NCBI RefSeq assembly: GCF_003058225.1
Contig: NZ_QBUG01000009.1
Span: forward strand, 270,714-334,713
From: Promicromonospora sp. AC04
GTDB taxonomy: Bacteria > Actinomycetota > Actinomycetes > Actinomycetales > Cellulomonadaceae
DNA length: 64,000 nucleotides
Direction: 5' to 3'
Below the pieces are notes generated by a model that saw nothing but the letters and a program-made list of their open reading frames with translations, did no database searches and was not told the DNA's origin. The translations under genes and the position numbers were made by a program. Of this stretch, positions 18,561-27,804 are shown piece after piece (the stretch's first letter is position 1; each line of letters begins with the position of its first letter).

Positions 18561-20180
18561 GTGAGCACGCTGCCGGAGAACCAGCCCGTCGACATGCGGT
18601 GGGACGGCTGGGGCGACCCGGCCCGGGCCCACGGGCTCCCGGGCGGCGTGAAGCTGCTGCTCACGGCCATGCTCGGGCGGATGCCGAAGGCGCCGCCCGC
18701 ACCGCGCCTCGCCGAGGTCGCGATCAGCACCCCGCCCCTGCCCGACGCCGACCTGGCGGCGCTGGCCACCGCCGTCGGCGCGGCCCACGTGGACACCGGC
18801 CACGACGTCCGCCTGCTGCACGCCGGCGGCAAGTCCACGCCGGACCTGCTGCGGCGCCGGCAGCCGGAGCAGGTGGCGCCGGGCGCCGTGGTGCTGCCGG
18901 GGACCGAGGACCAGGTGGCCGCCGTGCTGGCCGTCGCGGGCGAGCGCGGGCTCGCGGTCGTGCCGTTCGGCGGCGGGACCGCCGTGACCGGCGGCCTCGA
19001 GCCCGCCGCCGGACCGCACCGGGGCGTGGTCAGCCTCGACCTGCGCCGCCTGTCCGGTCTGGTCGCGCTGGACGACGTCGCCCACGAGGCGACCTTCCAT
19101 GCCGGGACGCGGGCGCCGGACGCCGAGACGGCGCTGGCGGAGCGGGGCTTCGAGCTGGGGCACTTCCCGCAGAGCTTCGAGTTCGCGACGCTCGGCGGGT
19201 TCGCCGCCATGCGGTCCTCCGGCCAGAACTCCGCCGGGTACGGGCGGTTCGACGCCATGGTCACCGGCCTGCGGGTGGTGACCCCTACGGGCACGCTCGA
19301 CCTGGGCCGGGCGCCCGGCTCGGCCGCCGGGCCGGACCTGGTGCGCTGGTTCCTCGGCTCGGAGGGCACGTTCGGCGTGATCACCCAGGTGCGCCTGCGC
19401 GTGCACCCCACCCCCGAGGCGCGGCTGTTCGACGCCTGGACCTTCGGTGACTTCGCCACCGGCGCCGACGCCCTGCGCCGCGTGGCGCAGCTCGGCACGG
19501 GCCCTACGGTGATCCGCCTGTCCGACGAGGCGGAGACGGCCGTCTCCCTGGCCCAGGTCGGCAACATCGGCAAGGCGCTGGCCAGGGGCTGCTCCGCCGT
19601 CGTGCTGCACGAGGGGCCCGCCGACCTGGCCGCGGCCCGCCGCGAGGCCACCACCCGCGTGCTGCGCGAGGCGGGCGGCACGCCCGCCGCCGCGAAGCTC
19701 GCCGCGGCCTGGGACCACGGCCGGTTCAGGGCGCCGTACCTGCGTGACGCGCTGCTCGCCGCGGGCGTGTTCTGCGAGACGCTGGAGACCGCCACCACCT
19801 GGTCGAACCTGCACGCGCTGAAGGCCGCGGCCACCGAGGCGCTGGCGGCGGGGTTCGCGGACGAGCGCGCGCGCAACCGCATCCTCTGCCACATCTCGCA
19901 CGTGTACCCGACGGGCGCCTCGCTGTACTTCACGGTGATCGCTGGCCTCGGCGCCGAGCCGCTGGAGCCGTGGAGCCGGGTCAAGTCCCGGGCGAACGAC
20001 GCGATCATGGGGGAGGGCGGCACAATCAGCCACCATCACGGCGTCGGCACGGACCACGCGCCCTGGCTCGAGTGGGAGATCGGCGAGGCCGGTATCCGCA
20101 TGCTCCGGGCGGTGCAGGCCGAGCTGGACCCGGCGGGGATCATGAACCCGGGCGCTCTGATGCAGCGCACGGTCGGGTAG
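18561..20180 (+). CDS. FAD-linked oxidase, alkyl-DHAP-synthase-like
   Basis: 539 aa. PCMH-type FAD-binding domain (VLPGTEDQVAAVLAVAGERG, PFGGGTAVTGGLEP, SSGQNSAGYGRFDAM, FLGSEGTFGVITQVRLRV) and the C-terminal cap with ISHHHGVGTDH, a His-rich active-site motif found in alkyldihydroxyacetonephosphate synthases. Such enzymes exchange the acyl group of acyl-DHAP for an alkyl chain, but bacterial relatives may do other chemistry, so the substrate is unproven. GTG start at 18561 with GGAGG 5 nt upstream. Followed after 54 bp by a diacylglycerol-kinase-like gene. Confidence 0.88.
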   Translation: MSTLPENQPVDMRWDGWGDPARAHGLPGGVKLLLTAMLGRMPKAPPAPRLAEVAISTPPLPDADLAALATAVGAAHVDTGHDVRLLHAGGKSTPDLLRRRQPEQVAPGAVVLPGTEDQVAAVLAVAGERGLAVVPFGGGTAVTGGLEPAAGPHRGVVSLDLRRLSGLVALDDVAHEATFHAGTRAPDAETALAERGFELGHFPQSFEFATLGGFAAMRSSGQNSAGYGRFDAMVTGLRVVTPTGTLDLGRAPGSAAGPDLVRWFLGSEGTFGVITQVRLRVHPTPEARLFDAWTFGDFATGADALRRVAQLGTGPTVIRLSDEAETAVSLAQVGNIGKALARGCSAVVLHEGPADLAAARREATTRVLREAGGTPAAAKLAAAWDHGRFRAPYLRDALLAAGVFCETLETATTWSNLHALKAAATEALAAGFADERARNRILCHISHVYPTGASLYFTVIAGLGAEPLEPWSRVKSRANDAIMGEGGTISHHHGVGTDHAPWLEWEIGEAGIRMLRAVQAELDPAGIMNPGALMQRTVG

Positions 20181-20234
20181 GTTTCGGCCACCACGTTTCT
20201 CGACGGTGTCCGACGGCGGGCGCATGGAGCTGAC

Positions 20235-21152
20235 ATGACAGAGCAGTCAGGCGGGGCCGGGCACGTCGCGGTGCTCGTGAACCCCGTCTCGGGGCGCGGC
20301 GTCGGCGCGGACAGCGGGCACGTCGCGATCGAGCGGCTGCGGGCCCGGGGCGCCGACGTCCGGGTCTACCAGGGCGCCAGCGAGACCGAGACCGTCGCGC
20401 TCGGCAAGCGGGCCGTCGACGAGCGACCCGACGTGCTCGTGGTGGCCGGCGGTGACGGGACCGTCTCGTCGGTGCTGCCGTCCCTCCTGGAGTCGGGCAT
20501 CCCGCTGGCCGTGATCCCCGGCGGCACGGGCAACGACCTCGCCCGCGAGCACGGCATCCCCCTGGACGACGCCGCGGCTGCCGCGGACCTCGCGCTCGAC
20601 GGCGTCCGCCGCCGCGTGGACACGGGCACCATCACGGCCGACGACGGCACGGTGCGCCACTTCGTCACCGTGCTGTGCGCGGGCCTGGACTCGCTGACCA
20701 ACGAGCGCACCAACCGCATGACGTGGCCCACGGGCCCCGCCCGTTACAAGGTGGCCGTCTACCTCGAGTGGCTGCGGCTGCGGAAGTTCGCCTACCGGCT
20801 GCACCCGGTGGGCGCGCCGTCGCTGGAGCAGGACGGGTACATGCTCGCGATCGGCCTGACGAAGACCTACGGCGGCGGCGTGCCGATCTGCCCGGACGCC
20901 GACCCGACGGACGGGCTCCTCGACGTGACCCTGGTGCACGCCGTCGGCCGGTTCAAGGTCCTCGCGTTCGACGCGCTCATCAAGGCGGGCACGCACGTCG
21001 GGCGGCCGGACGTCACGACGCTGCGGGCCTCCGCGATCCGGCTGGAGGCCCCGGCGGGGCTCGTCACGTACGCCGACGGCGAGCACGTGGGGCCCGTCCC
21101 GGTGACGATCGAGGCGCACCGGGAGGCACTGACCCTCTGCGTCCCGGCGTGA
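20235..21152 (+). CDS. Diacylglycerol / lipid kinase family protein
   Basis: 305 aa, the usual DAGK_cat size. N-terminal VLVNPVSGRG and the ATP-site motif VVAGGDGTVSSVLP, then AVIPGGTGNDLAREHGIPLD. The C-terminal YADGEHVGPVPVTIE strand is typical of the DgkB/YegS group. It phosphorylates a lipid hydroxyl such as diacylglycerol. Start ATG 20235 has GGAG 5 nt upstream. With the flavoprotein, TetR and glpD it forms a conserved neighbourhood; the M. tuberculosis counterpart Rv2252 is linked to phosphatidylinositol mannoside synthesis (from memory). Confidence 0.9.
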   Translation: MTEQSGGAGHVAVLVNPVSGRGVGADSGHVAIERLRARGADVRVYQGASETETVALGKRAVDERPDVLVVAGGDGTVSSVLPSLLESGIPLAVIPGGTGNDLAREHGIPLDDAAAAADLALDGVRRRVDTGTITADDGTVRHFVTVLCAGLDSLTNERTNRMTWPTGPARYKVAVYLEWLRLRKFAYRLHPVGAPSLEQDGYMLAIGLTKTYGGGVPICPDADPTDGLLDVTLVHAVGRFKVLAFDALIKAGTHVGRPDVTTLRASAIRLEAPAGLVTYADGEHVGPVPVTIEAHREALTLCVPA

Positions 21153-21184
21153 CGATTCGAGCTACTGCCGGCCGCGTGCGTCGG

Positions 21185-21454
21185 ATGTCGAGCGAGCGGT
21201 TCACCGACCTGGAGCGGGACGTGCTGGCGTTCGCCGAGGCCGAGACGGCGACCCCGCCGACCGTCGACGACGCCCTCGCCGCGTGCCTGACCGACGCCCT
21301 CGGCGCGGAGGCCTTCACGGAGCTCGTCGCGATCGTCGCGGTGGAGAACCTGCGCAGCCGGGTCAACTCGGCCATGGGGCTCAGCACCCAGGGCTTCAGC
21401 GACCGGTGCGAGGTCCCGTTCGGTGGCGCCCTCGCCCAGGTCGGGGAGTCCTAG
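21185..21454 (+). pseudogene. Carboxymuconolactone-decarboxylase-family protein, C-terminal half only
   Basis: 89 aa matching only the C-terminal half of AhpD/CMD proteins (FTDLERDVLAFAEAETATPPTVDDALA...ELVAIVAVENLRSRVNSAMG). The N-terminal half that normally carries the redox Cys pair is absent; the kinase gene occupies that space. CMD genes are the typical target and neighbour of ECF41 sigma factors, and one follows here with TAGTG overlap. It is probably a 5'-truncated remnant, though a short functional variant cannot be excluded. Confidence 0.65.
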
Positions 21455-22641
21455 TGCCCGACGATCTCACGCAGCCGTTCACGGAGAACCGCCGCCTCCT
21501 GTTCACCGTCGCCTACGAGCTGCTCGGTGCGGCGGCCGACGCCGAGGACGTGGTGCAGGAGACGTGGCTGCGCTGGTCGGCGAGCGACCGGTCCGACGTC
21601 GTCGAACCGCGGGCCTACCTGGTGCGCATCACCACGCGGCTCGCGCTGAACCGGCTCCGTACGCTGCAGCGGTCGCGCGAGACGTACGTCGGCCCCTGGC
21701 TGCCCGACCCGATCCTCACCACGCCCGACGCCGCCCTCCCGGTCGAGCGCGCGGAGGAGGTCTCGCTGGCGCTGCTCGTGGTGCTGGAGACGCTGTCTCC
21801 CGTGGAGCGGGCGGTGTTCGTGCTGCGCGAGGTGTTCCACCTGCCGTACCAGGAGGTCGCCGAGGTGCTCGACCGCGACGTCGCCGCCGTGCGGCAGACC
21901 GCGCACCGGGCCCGCGAGCACGTGCGGGCGCGGCGGCCGCGCTACACGCCGGCGGGCCCCCAGCACGCCGAGGCCACCGAACGGTTCCTGACCGCGTGCC
22001 GCACCGGCGACGTGGCCGGCGTGCTGGCCGCGCTCGCCCCCGAGGTGGAGCTCGTGACCGACGGCGGCGGCGTCGTCCGGGCCGCGCGCCGGATCGTCCG
22101 GGGCGCCGACAAGGTGGCCCGCGCGCTGATCGCGTTCGCCAACGACGAGACGATGGCGCGCATGGAGGTGGTCCCAGCCGAGATCAACGGAGCGCTGGGC
22201 GCGCTGTACCTCCTCGACGGGGCGCCGGTCATGGCGGCCGGTCAGACGATCGCGAGGTCTCCCGCCACCAGGCTCAGCTCGCGGCGGGCCTGCAGGGGCA
22301 CCATCTCGCCCGGGATGCAGAGCCCGAGGGCCCAGGTGGTGTCGTCGCCGGGGCGGCGGCGGGGGATGAGGTGGGCGGCGCAGGTGATGTCGTCGCGGAA
22401 CTCCCCGTGCTCCTCGATAACGGTGTTGGGCCGCAGCCGGGCGAGCTGCGCCTCGAGCGTCGTGACGTCGAGGGCGGTGCGCGCGGTGAACTTGCGCATC
22501 CCGGCCTCGGCCACCAGCTCGTGGCGCTCCCGGCGGGACATGCCGAGCAGCAGGGCCTTGCCGAGCGCCGTGGCGTGCGAGGCGACGTCGAGCCCGCGCT
22601 CCAGGTCCTCGATGTACGGCGATCCAGGAGCCTCCGCGTAG
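21454..22641 (+). CDS. ECF41-type sigma factor lacking its C-terminal end
   Basis: From the GTG at 21454. Region 2 (FTENRRLLFTVAYELLGAAADAEDVVQETWLRW) and region 4 (LSPVERAVFVLREVFHLPYQEVAEVLDRDVAAVRQTAHRARE) are intact, followed by the fused SnoaL-like domain of ECF41/SigJ with DGGGVVRAARRIVRG. Homology stops near base 22232 (LYLLDGAPVMAAG). The frame then runs on to 22641, antisense to the IclR gene, as Arg/Ser-rich sequence that is not family-like. The terminal region with the NPDKL motif, about 40-45 aa, is therefore missing. In studied ECF41 factors this extension modulates activity. This one may be deregulated or decaying. Confidence 0.75.
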   Translation: MPDDLTQPFTENRRLLFTVAYELLGAAADAEDVVQETWLRWSASDRSDVVEPRAYLVRITTRLALNRLRTLQRSRETYVGPWLPDPILTTPDAALPVERAEEVSLALLVVLETLSPVERAVFVLREVFHLPYQEVAEVLDRDVAAVRQTAHRAREHVRARRPRYTPAGPQHAEATERFLTACRTGDVAGVLAALAPEVELVTDGGGVVRAARRIVRGADKVARALIAFANDETMARMEVVPAEINGALGALYLLDGAPVMAAGQTIARSPATRLSSRRACRGTISPGMQSPRAQVVSSPGRRRGMRWAAQVMSSRNSPCSSITVLGRSRASCASSVVTSRAVRAVNLRIPASATSSWRSRRDMPSSRALPSAVACEATSSPRSRSSMYGDPGASA

Positions 22642-23006
22642 TCGACCACGACCACGCGGCCCGCGCTGATGCGGCCCAGGTACGCGCTGTAACCGCTGGT
22701 CTGGGCGAGGTGGCGCAGCGCCTCGCGGGTGTCGGGGCCTCGGCCGAGGGAGCCGAGCTGCTCGTAGAACCGGTGGCTCACCTGCTCGCCGACGTCGTAG
22801 GTGCCGTCCTTGAGGCGGGTCACGTAACCCTCGTAGGCGAGCGTGCGCACCAGGTGGTAGGTGGTGGAGAGGTTGAGGCCGCTGCGGCGTGCGATCGCCT
22901 TGACGGGCAGGCCGGGAAAACGGGTGACGACCTCGAGCACGCGGAAGGCGCGACCGACACTCTGAACCAGGTCGTCCGGGCGCTCCCGCTCGGAGTCCAG
23001 TGTCAC
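22242..23006 (-). CDS. IclR-family transcriptional regulator
   Basis: 254 aa. HTH domain LVQSVGRAFRVLEVVTRFPG...AIARRSGLNLSTTYHLVRTLAYEGYV and effector domain with SHATALGKALLLGMSRRERHEL and DDITCAAHLIPRR. GTG start at 23006 behind a purine-rich AAGGGGGG. A TATAAA box on the minus strand at 23045-23050 is a plausible -10. Its 3' end abuts the truncated sigma factor gene. Divergent from the P450 gene; its target is unknown. Confidence 0.85.
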   Translation of the reverse strand: MTLDSERERPDDLVQSVGRAFRVLEVVTRFPGLPVKAIARRSGLNLSTTYHLVRTLAYEGYVTRLKDGTYDVGEQVSHRFYEQLGSLGRGPDTREALRHLAQTSGYSAYLGRISAGRVVVVDYAEAPGSPYIEDLERGLDVASHATALGKALLLGMSRRERHELVAEAGMRKFTARTALDVTTLEAQLARLRPNTVIEEHGEFRDDITCAAHLIPRRRPGDDTTWALGLCIPGEMVPLQARRELSLVAGDLAIV

Positions 23007-23313
23007 GTGCCCCCCTTGCTCGTCGGTGGTGACCGACGGTGCCTTTTATACTTCGTCTCGACCGGAAGGGTCTCGACAGGGTGGATCGAGGGTGCAACAG
23101 TGTGTGTGCCCTCGCTCACATGGTAGCCACGGGCACAGCCGAGGTCACGATGCAAGGTGGGATCCCGGCCAGTTTCACCCGGCGCGATCGATGAAGATGC
23201 ACAGATAAGACGAAACAATGAAATTACCTGAACCGGGTGATGTCCGGCAAGTACCCTCGCAGTATTCGGCCCGTCCGCGCGGGCAGGGATCTCCCGCGAG
23301 AGGGCCGGCCATA
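23007..23313. other. Divergent spacer between IclR and P450 genes
   Basis: About 307 bp with clearly lower GC than its surroundings, including the stretch around 23190-23230. On the minus strand TATAAA at 23045-23050 probably serves the IclR gene. On the plus strand a frame opens at the ATG 23218, but it uses a TTA codon and other AT-rich codons and lacks an RBS, so it is treated as non-coding. No strong palindrome was seen. Confidence 0.5.
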
Positions 23314-24591
23314 GTGCTCAATGACCTGCACAACACCCCCGAGCGCCCCTGGCGTGGCACCAAGCCGCTGCGGCTCAGCGGCGTCACCGGCCTGAAGCCG
23401 CTGGTGCGAGCGTCGGCGCTGGCCGACCCGCGCGAGTTCTACGACGAGCTCGAGAGCGAGTGGGGCGAGGTGGCCCCGGTCGAGCTGGAGCCCGGGGTGC
23501 CCGCATGGCTGGTCATGGGGCAGCGGCTGGTCTACGACGTGATGCGCAACGAGCACGTCTTCGCCACCAACCCGCAGACGTGGAGCGGGCACGCGCACGG
23601 CGGCCTGCCGCGGACGTCGGGCCTGCGCCCCTTCTTCACGTCGCAGCAGCGCTTTGCAGCCAACCACGCCGACGGCGCGCTCCGGCTGCGCCTGCGCGAG
23701 CCCCTCGACGACGCGTTCGAGCAGGTCTCCGAGGGCATCACCGCGGCGAAGGCGCGGTCCTTCTGCAACCTCCTCATCGACCGCTTCGAGGACCGCGGCC
23801 GCGCGGACCTGATGCTCGAGTACGCGTCGGTGATCCCGTACCTCGTCATCGCCGACATGATCGGCTTCGACCCGGAGGACGGGCAGCGCCTGTTCGACCT
23901 GACGCGCAGGGTCGTCGGGGGCGGCGACGACGCCGCGCCCGCGGTGGCCGAGGTCGACCGGATGCTCGGCGACCTCGTGGCGGCCCGCCGGGAGCTCCCG
24001 AGGCGGGACCTCGCCAGCTCGCTGGTCGCGCACCCGAACATGCGGGCGGACATCGAGGTCGCCCACACCCTGCTGACCGTTGCCTACTCGGGCAACCTCA
24101 CGCTCACGGCCTGGGTGGCGCAGACCCTGCTGTTGACCCTCACGGACGCGCGGTTCTCGGGACGGCTGCACGGCGGCCGCATCGACCTGGACAGCGCGAT
24201 GGACGAGGTGCTGTGGCGTTCCACCCCGACGATCAACACCCTGCCGCGCTTCGCCCGCCAGGACATCGTGATCGACGACAAGCTCATCGCGGCGGGCGAC
24301 CCGCTCATCCTGTCGATCCACGCCGCGAACACCGACCCGCGCATGGACACGGGCGACCCGTGGGACCATCTCGGCAGCCGCGCCCACGTGTCGTTCGGCA
24401 CCGGCCCGCACACCTGCCCGGCGCCCCGCACGGCGCGCGTGATCGCGCGGATCGCCATCGAGACCATCCTGCGCCGGCTGGACGTCGTCCTCCGGATCCC
24501 CGCCGCCGACATCACCTGGGACCAGACGCTGTGGATCCGCCAGCCCGTGAGCATCCCGGTCACCTTCCCGGTGCCGGTGGAGTCGGCATAG
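23314..24591 (+). CDS. Cytochrome P450, CYP157-like, with altered ExxR motif
   Basis: 425 aa from the GTG at 23314 (an ATG at 23218 in frame would give 457 aa). The heme-ligand loop is VSFGTGPHTCPAPRTAR and the N-terminal region has VAPVELEPGVPAWLVMG, seen in the P450s linked to actinobacterial conservons. The K-helix reads DEVLWRSTP: the Arg of ExxR is replaced by Trp, with Arg one position later. The I-helix (AYSGNLTLTAW) lacks the usual acid-alcohol pair. CYP157 enzymes of Streptomyces are known to lack ExxR. No ferredoxin gene is adjacent. Substrate unknown. Confidence 0.85.
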   Translation: MLNDLHNTPERPWRGTKPLRLSGVTGLKPLVRASALADPREFYDELESEWGEVAPVELEPGVPAWLVMGQRLVYDVMRNEHVFATNPQTWSGHAHGGLPRTSGLRPFFTSQQRFAANHADGALRLRLREPLDDAFEQVSEGITAAKARSFCNLLIDRFEDRGRADLMLEYASVIPYLVIADMIGFDPEDGQRLFDLTRRVVGGGDDAAPAVAEVDRMLGDLVAARRELPRRDLASSLVAHPNMRADIEVAHTLLTVAYSGNLTLTAWVAQTLLLTLTDARFSGRLHGGRIDLDSAMDEVLWRSTPTINTLPRFARQDIVIDDKLIAAGDPLILSIHAANTDPRMDTGDPWDHLGSRAHVSFGTGPHTCPAPRTARVIARIAIETILRRLDVVLRIPAADITWDQTLWIRQPVSIPVTFPVPVESA

Positions 24592-24633
24592 CCACCGGCT
24601 GGTGCCCGGACCGGCGTCGTCAGTGGTAGGCGG

Positions 24634-24658
24634 TAGGTTGCGCAGGTGAGCAAGGAGG
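24634..24658 (+). promoter_or_regulatory. pntA -10 box and ribosome binding site
   Basis: TAGGTT at 24634-24639 places a start point near 24646. AAGGAGG at 24652-24658 lies 5 nt before the ATG at 24664. This strong RBS decides the start in favour of 24664 over the in-frame GTG at 24646. Confidence 0.6.
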
Positions 24659-24663
24659 GTCAC

Positions 24664-26304
24664 ATGCGCATCGGCATACCGGACGACGGCGGGCCGCTCG
24701 TGCCCGCCACCCCCGCGACCACTGCCCGGCTGGTCGGTCTCGGCTACGAGGTCGCCGTGGCGGCGGGCGCCGGGGCCGGGGCGGGCTTCCCGGACGCGGC
24801 CTACGAGGCGGCGGGCGCCGTCGTCGTGCCCGACGCCGTCGCGTGGGCCGCCGACATCGTGGCCGTCACCCGGGCGCCCGACGAGCTGGCCGCCCCCGGG
24901 CCTGCGGGCCTGCGGCCCGGCGCCCGAGGCCCCGACGGGCTGCGGATCGGAGCGGTCCTCATCGCCCAGATCGCTCACGCGACCCGCCCGGAGCTGGTGC
25001 GCGCGCTCGCCAACCGCGGCGTCACCGCCCTCGCCCTGGACGCCGTGCCGCGCATCTCCCGGGCGCAGTCGCTCGACGTGCTGAGCGCGCTGTCGAACGT
25101 CGCGGGGTACCGGGCGGTCGTCGAGGCCGCCGCCGAGTTCGGCGGCATGTTCTCCGGCCAGGTCACCGCGGCGGGCACCACCCCGCCCGCCAACGTCTTC
25201 GTGATCGGCGCGGGGGTGGCCGGGCTCGCGGCCATCGGCGCGGCGGGGAGCCTCGGCGCGCAGGTGCGCGCCTTCGACGTCCGCCCGGAGGTCGCCGAGC
25301 AGATCGAGTCCATGGGCGCGACGGTCGTCCGGGCCGACGACGCCGCGCAGCAGGTCAGCGCCGACGGTTACGCCTCAGCGCTCACCACGGACCAGGAGGC
25401 GGCGGCGCTGCGGGCGTACGGCGTCGAGACGGCCGCCGCCGACATCGTCGTCACGACGGCGCTCGTGCGCGGGACCGCGCCCACGACGATCACCGCCGAG
25501 ATGGTCGCGAACATGCGGCCGGGCAGCGTGATCGTCGACCTCGCGGCGCCGGGCGGCGGCAACTGCGAGCTGACGGTGCCGGGCAGGCGGGTGGTCAGCG
25601 ACAACGGCGTGGTGATCCTCGGGTACACCGACCTGCCCGACCGCATGCCCCGGCACACCTCCGAGCTGCTCGGCACGGCCGTCGCCAACCTCGTCCAGCT
25701 CGGCACACCGGCGCGCGACGGTCGCCTCGCGCTCGACCCGGACGACGTCGTCGTGCGTGGCATGACGGTTGCCCGGGGCGGCGAGGTGCTGTGGCCGCCG
25801 CCCCCGGTGGCGGTCTCGGCGCCCGCCGAGGCCCAGTCGCTGGCGGGATCTTCTGGCGGGCCCCGGTCGCGGGCCGAGGCTGGCTCGCCGGAGTCTCGAC
25901 CGGGTGGGGCCGGAGCCAGATCACCGAGGATCACGCGGGCCGTGCTGATCGGTCTCGGCGCCGTGCTGGGCGCGCTCGCCGTGGCGGCGTCGCCCGCCGA
26001 CCAGGCCGCGCACTTCACCGTGCTCGCGCTGGCCGTCGTGGTCGGGTTCTACGTGATCTCGCACGTCAGCCACGCGCTGCACACCCCGCTCATGTCCCAG
26101 ACCAACGCGATCTCCGGGATCATCCTGGTCGGCGGGATGCTGCAGATCGGCTCGGCGGACCCGGTGGTGACCACGCTGGCCGTGCTGGCGTCGGCCGTGG
26201 CGAGCATCAACATCTTCGGCGGGTTCCTCGTGACCCACCGCATGCTCGCGATGTTCCGCCGGGGCGGCCCCCGGGCCGGCGCCGGCGAGGGGAGCGCCCG
26301 GTGA
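24664..26304 (+). CDS. pntA: NAD(P) transhydrogenase alpha subunit
   Basis: 546 aa. Domain I (NAD(H)-binding) occupies about residues 1-375, with [52 protein letters not shown] and [14 protein letters not shown]. An Ala/Gly/Ser/Arg linker (about 385-425) leads to four membrane helices of domain II with [27 protein letters not shown]. This is the fused (PntA1+PntA2) form. The enzyme couples proton import to hydride transfer from NADH to NADP+. The stop overlaps the pntB GTG. Confidence 0.93.
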   Translation: MRIGIPDDGGPLVPATPATTARLVGLGYEVAVAAGAGAGAGFPDAAYEAAGAVVVPDAVAWAADIVAVTRAPDELAAPGPAGLRPGARGPDGLRIGAVLIAQIAHATRPELVRALANRGVTALALDAVPRISRAQSLDVLSALSNVAGYRAVVEAAAEFGGMFSGQVTAAGTTPPANVFVIGAGVAGLAAIGAAGSLGAQVRAFDVRPEVAEQIESMGATVVRADDAAQQVSADGYASALTTDQEAAALRAYGVETAAADIVVTTALVRGTAPTTITAEMVANMRPGSVIVDLAAPGGGNCELTVPGRRVVSDNGVVILGYTDLPDRMPRHTSELLGTAVANLVQLGTPARDGRLALDPDDVVVRGMTVARGGEVLWPPPPVAVSAPAEAQSLAGSSGGPRSRAEAGSPESRPGGAGARSPRITRAVLIGLGAVLGALAVAASPADQAAHFTVLALAVVVGFYVISHVSHALHTPLMSQTNAISGIILVGGMLQIGSADPVVTTLAVLASAVASINIFGGFLVTHRMLAMFRRGGPRAGAGEGSAR

Positions 26305-27713
26305 GCGTCGAGTCGGTGGTCCAGGCGGTGTACCTGGTGGCCGCGGTGCTGTTCGTGCTGTCGCTGGCCGGGCTGTCGAAGCAGGAGACCGCACGGCGCG
26401 GCGTGCTGCTCGGCATGACCGGCATGGGGCTCGCCCTGGTGGCGACGGTGGCGCTCGCGCTGGACCGGTCCGAGCGCCCGGTCGGCGTGACGGCCGGACT
26501 GATCCTGCTGGTCCTCCTGGTGGGCGCGGCGGTGGGCACGTGGCGGGCGCGGACCGTCGAGATGACGCAGATGCCCGAGCTCATCGCCCTGCTGCACTCG
26601 TTCGTGGGCGCGGCGGCCGTGCTGGTGGGCTTCGGGTCCTACCTGACCGAGCCCGCGAGCGGGGCGGGCAGCGGCGCGACCGTGCACCTCGTCGAGGTGT
26701 TCCTGGGGGTGCTGATCGGGGCCGTGACCTTCACCGGGTCCGTGGTGGCGTTCGGGAAGCTGTCGGCCCGGCTCAGGTCGTCGCCGCTGCTGCTGCCCGG
26801 CCGCAACTGGCTCAACCTGGCCGCGCTCGTGGCGTGCGCGGGGCTGCTGTGGTGGTTCCTCACGGCCGGTGCCTCGGGCCTGGTCCCGCTGCTGCTCATG
26901 ACCGTGGTGGCGCTGGCGCTGGGCTGGCACCTGGTTGCTGCGATCGGCGGTGGCGACATGCCTGTCGTCGTCTCGATGCTGAACTCCTACTCCGGCTGGG
27001 CCGCCGCGGCGGCCGGATTCATGCTGGGCAACGACCTGCTCATCATCACGGGTGCGCTCGTCGGGTCGTCGGGTGCGATCCTCAGCTACCTCATGTGCCG
27101 GGCGATGAACCGGTCGTTCGTGAGCGTGATCCTGGGCGGGTTCGGCGCCGAGGGCGGCGCGGTCGCCCCGGGCGGCGCGGCCGAGCCGGGCACCTACCGC
27201 GAGACGACGGCGCTCGAGGTGGCCGACCGGCTGACCGCCGCCCGCTCGGTGATAGTGGTGCCGGGCTACGGCATGGCCGTGGCGAAGGCCCAGTACCCCG
27301 TGGCGGACCTCGTCGCCCGGCTGACTGCGCGCGGGACCACCGTGCGGTTCGGGATCCATCCGGTGGCCGGCCGGCTGCCGGGCCACATGAACGTGCTGCT
27401 CGCCGAGGCGAAGGTGCCGTACGACCAGGTGCTCGGCATGGACGAGATCAACGACGACTTCGCTGGCACCGACGTCGTGCTGGTGATCGGCGCCAACGAC
27501 ACCGTGAACCCGGCCGCGCAGGACGACCCGGCCTCACCGATCGCGGGCATGCCGGTGCTCGAGGTGTGGCGGGCCCGCGAGGTCGTCGTCTTTAAGCGGT
27601 CCATGGCGACGGGGTACGCGGGCGTGCAGAACCCGCTGTTCTTCCGGGAGAACACCGCCATGCTGTTCGGGGACGCGAAGGACCAGGTGGAGCTGATAGT
27701 CCAGGCGCTCTGA
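26301..27713 (+). CDS. pntB: NAD(P) transhydrogenase beta subunit
   Basis: 470 aa from a GTG in a GTGA overlap with pntA. About nine membrane helices of domain II ([68 protein letters not shown]) are followed by the soluble NADP(H) domain III ([79 protein letters not shown]). Complete and in the standard order. Supplies NADPH, perhaps for the surrounding lipid and redox enzymes. Confidence 0.94.
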   Translation: MSVESVVQAVYLVAAVLFVLSLAGLSKQETARRGVLLGMTGMGLALVATVALALDRSERPVGVTAGLILLVLLVGAAVGTWRARTVEMTQMPELIALLHSFVGAAAVLVGFGSYLTEPASGAGSGATVHLVEVFLGVLIGAVTFTGSVVAFGKLSARLRSSPLLLPGRNWLNLAALVACAGLLWWFLTAGASGLVPLLLMTVVALALGWHLVAAIGGGDMPVVVSMLNSYSGWAAAAAGFMLGNDLLIITGALVGSSGAILSYLMCRAMNRSFVSVILGGFGAEGGAVAPGGAAEPGTYRETTALEVADRLTAARSVIVVPGYGMAVAKAQYPVADLVARLTARGTTVRFGIHPVAGRLPGHMNVLLAEAKVPYDQVLGMDEINDDFAGTDVVLVIGANDTVNPAAQDDPASPIAGMPVLEVWRAREVVVFKRSMATGYAGVQNPLFFRENTAMLFGDAKDQVELIVQAL

Positions 27714-27723
27714 CGACAGGCGG

Positions 27724-27762
27724 CGCCCGGTCCGGACCGAGGGACGAGGCCCGGACCGGGCG
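27724..27762. terminator. Hairpin between convergent pntB and flavoenzyme genes
   Basis: CGCCCGGTCCGG at 27724-27735 pairs perfectly with 27751-27762 around a 15-nt loop. It lies 10 bp after the pntB stop and 42 bp before the stop of the convergent gene. There is no U-tract, as is common in high-GC actinobacteria. A bidirectional terminator is the simplest reading. Confidence 0.6.
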
Positions 27763-27804
27763 GCGGCCGAGGAAGAGCGGCAGAAGGCAGGGCGCTCTGA
27801 GCGC

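Noticed and set aside
23218..23313. N-terminal extension of the P450 from the ATG at 23218
   Set aside because: It uses AT-rich codons including TTA, has no RBS and no resemblance to P450 N-termini, so the GTG at 23314 was preferred, with low certainty.
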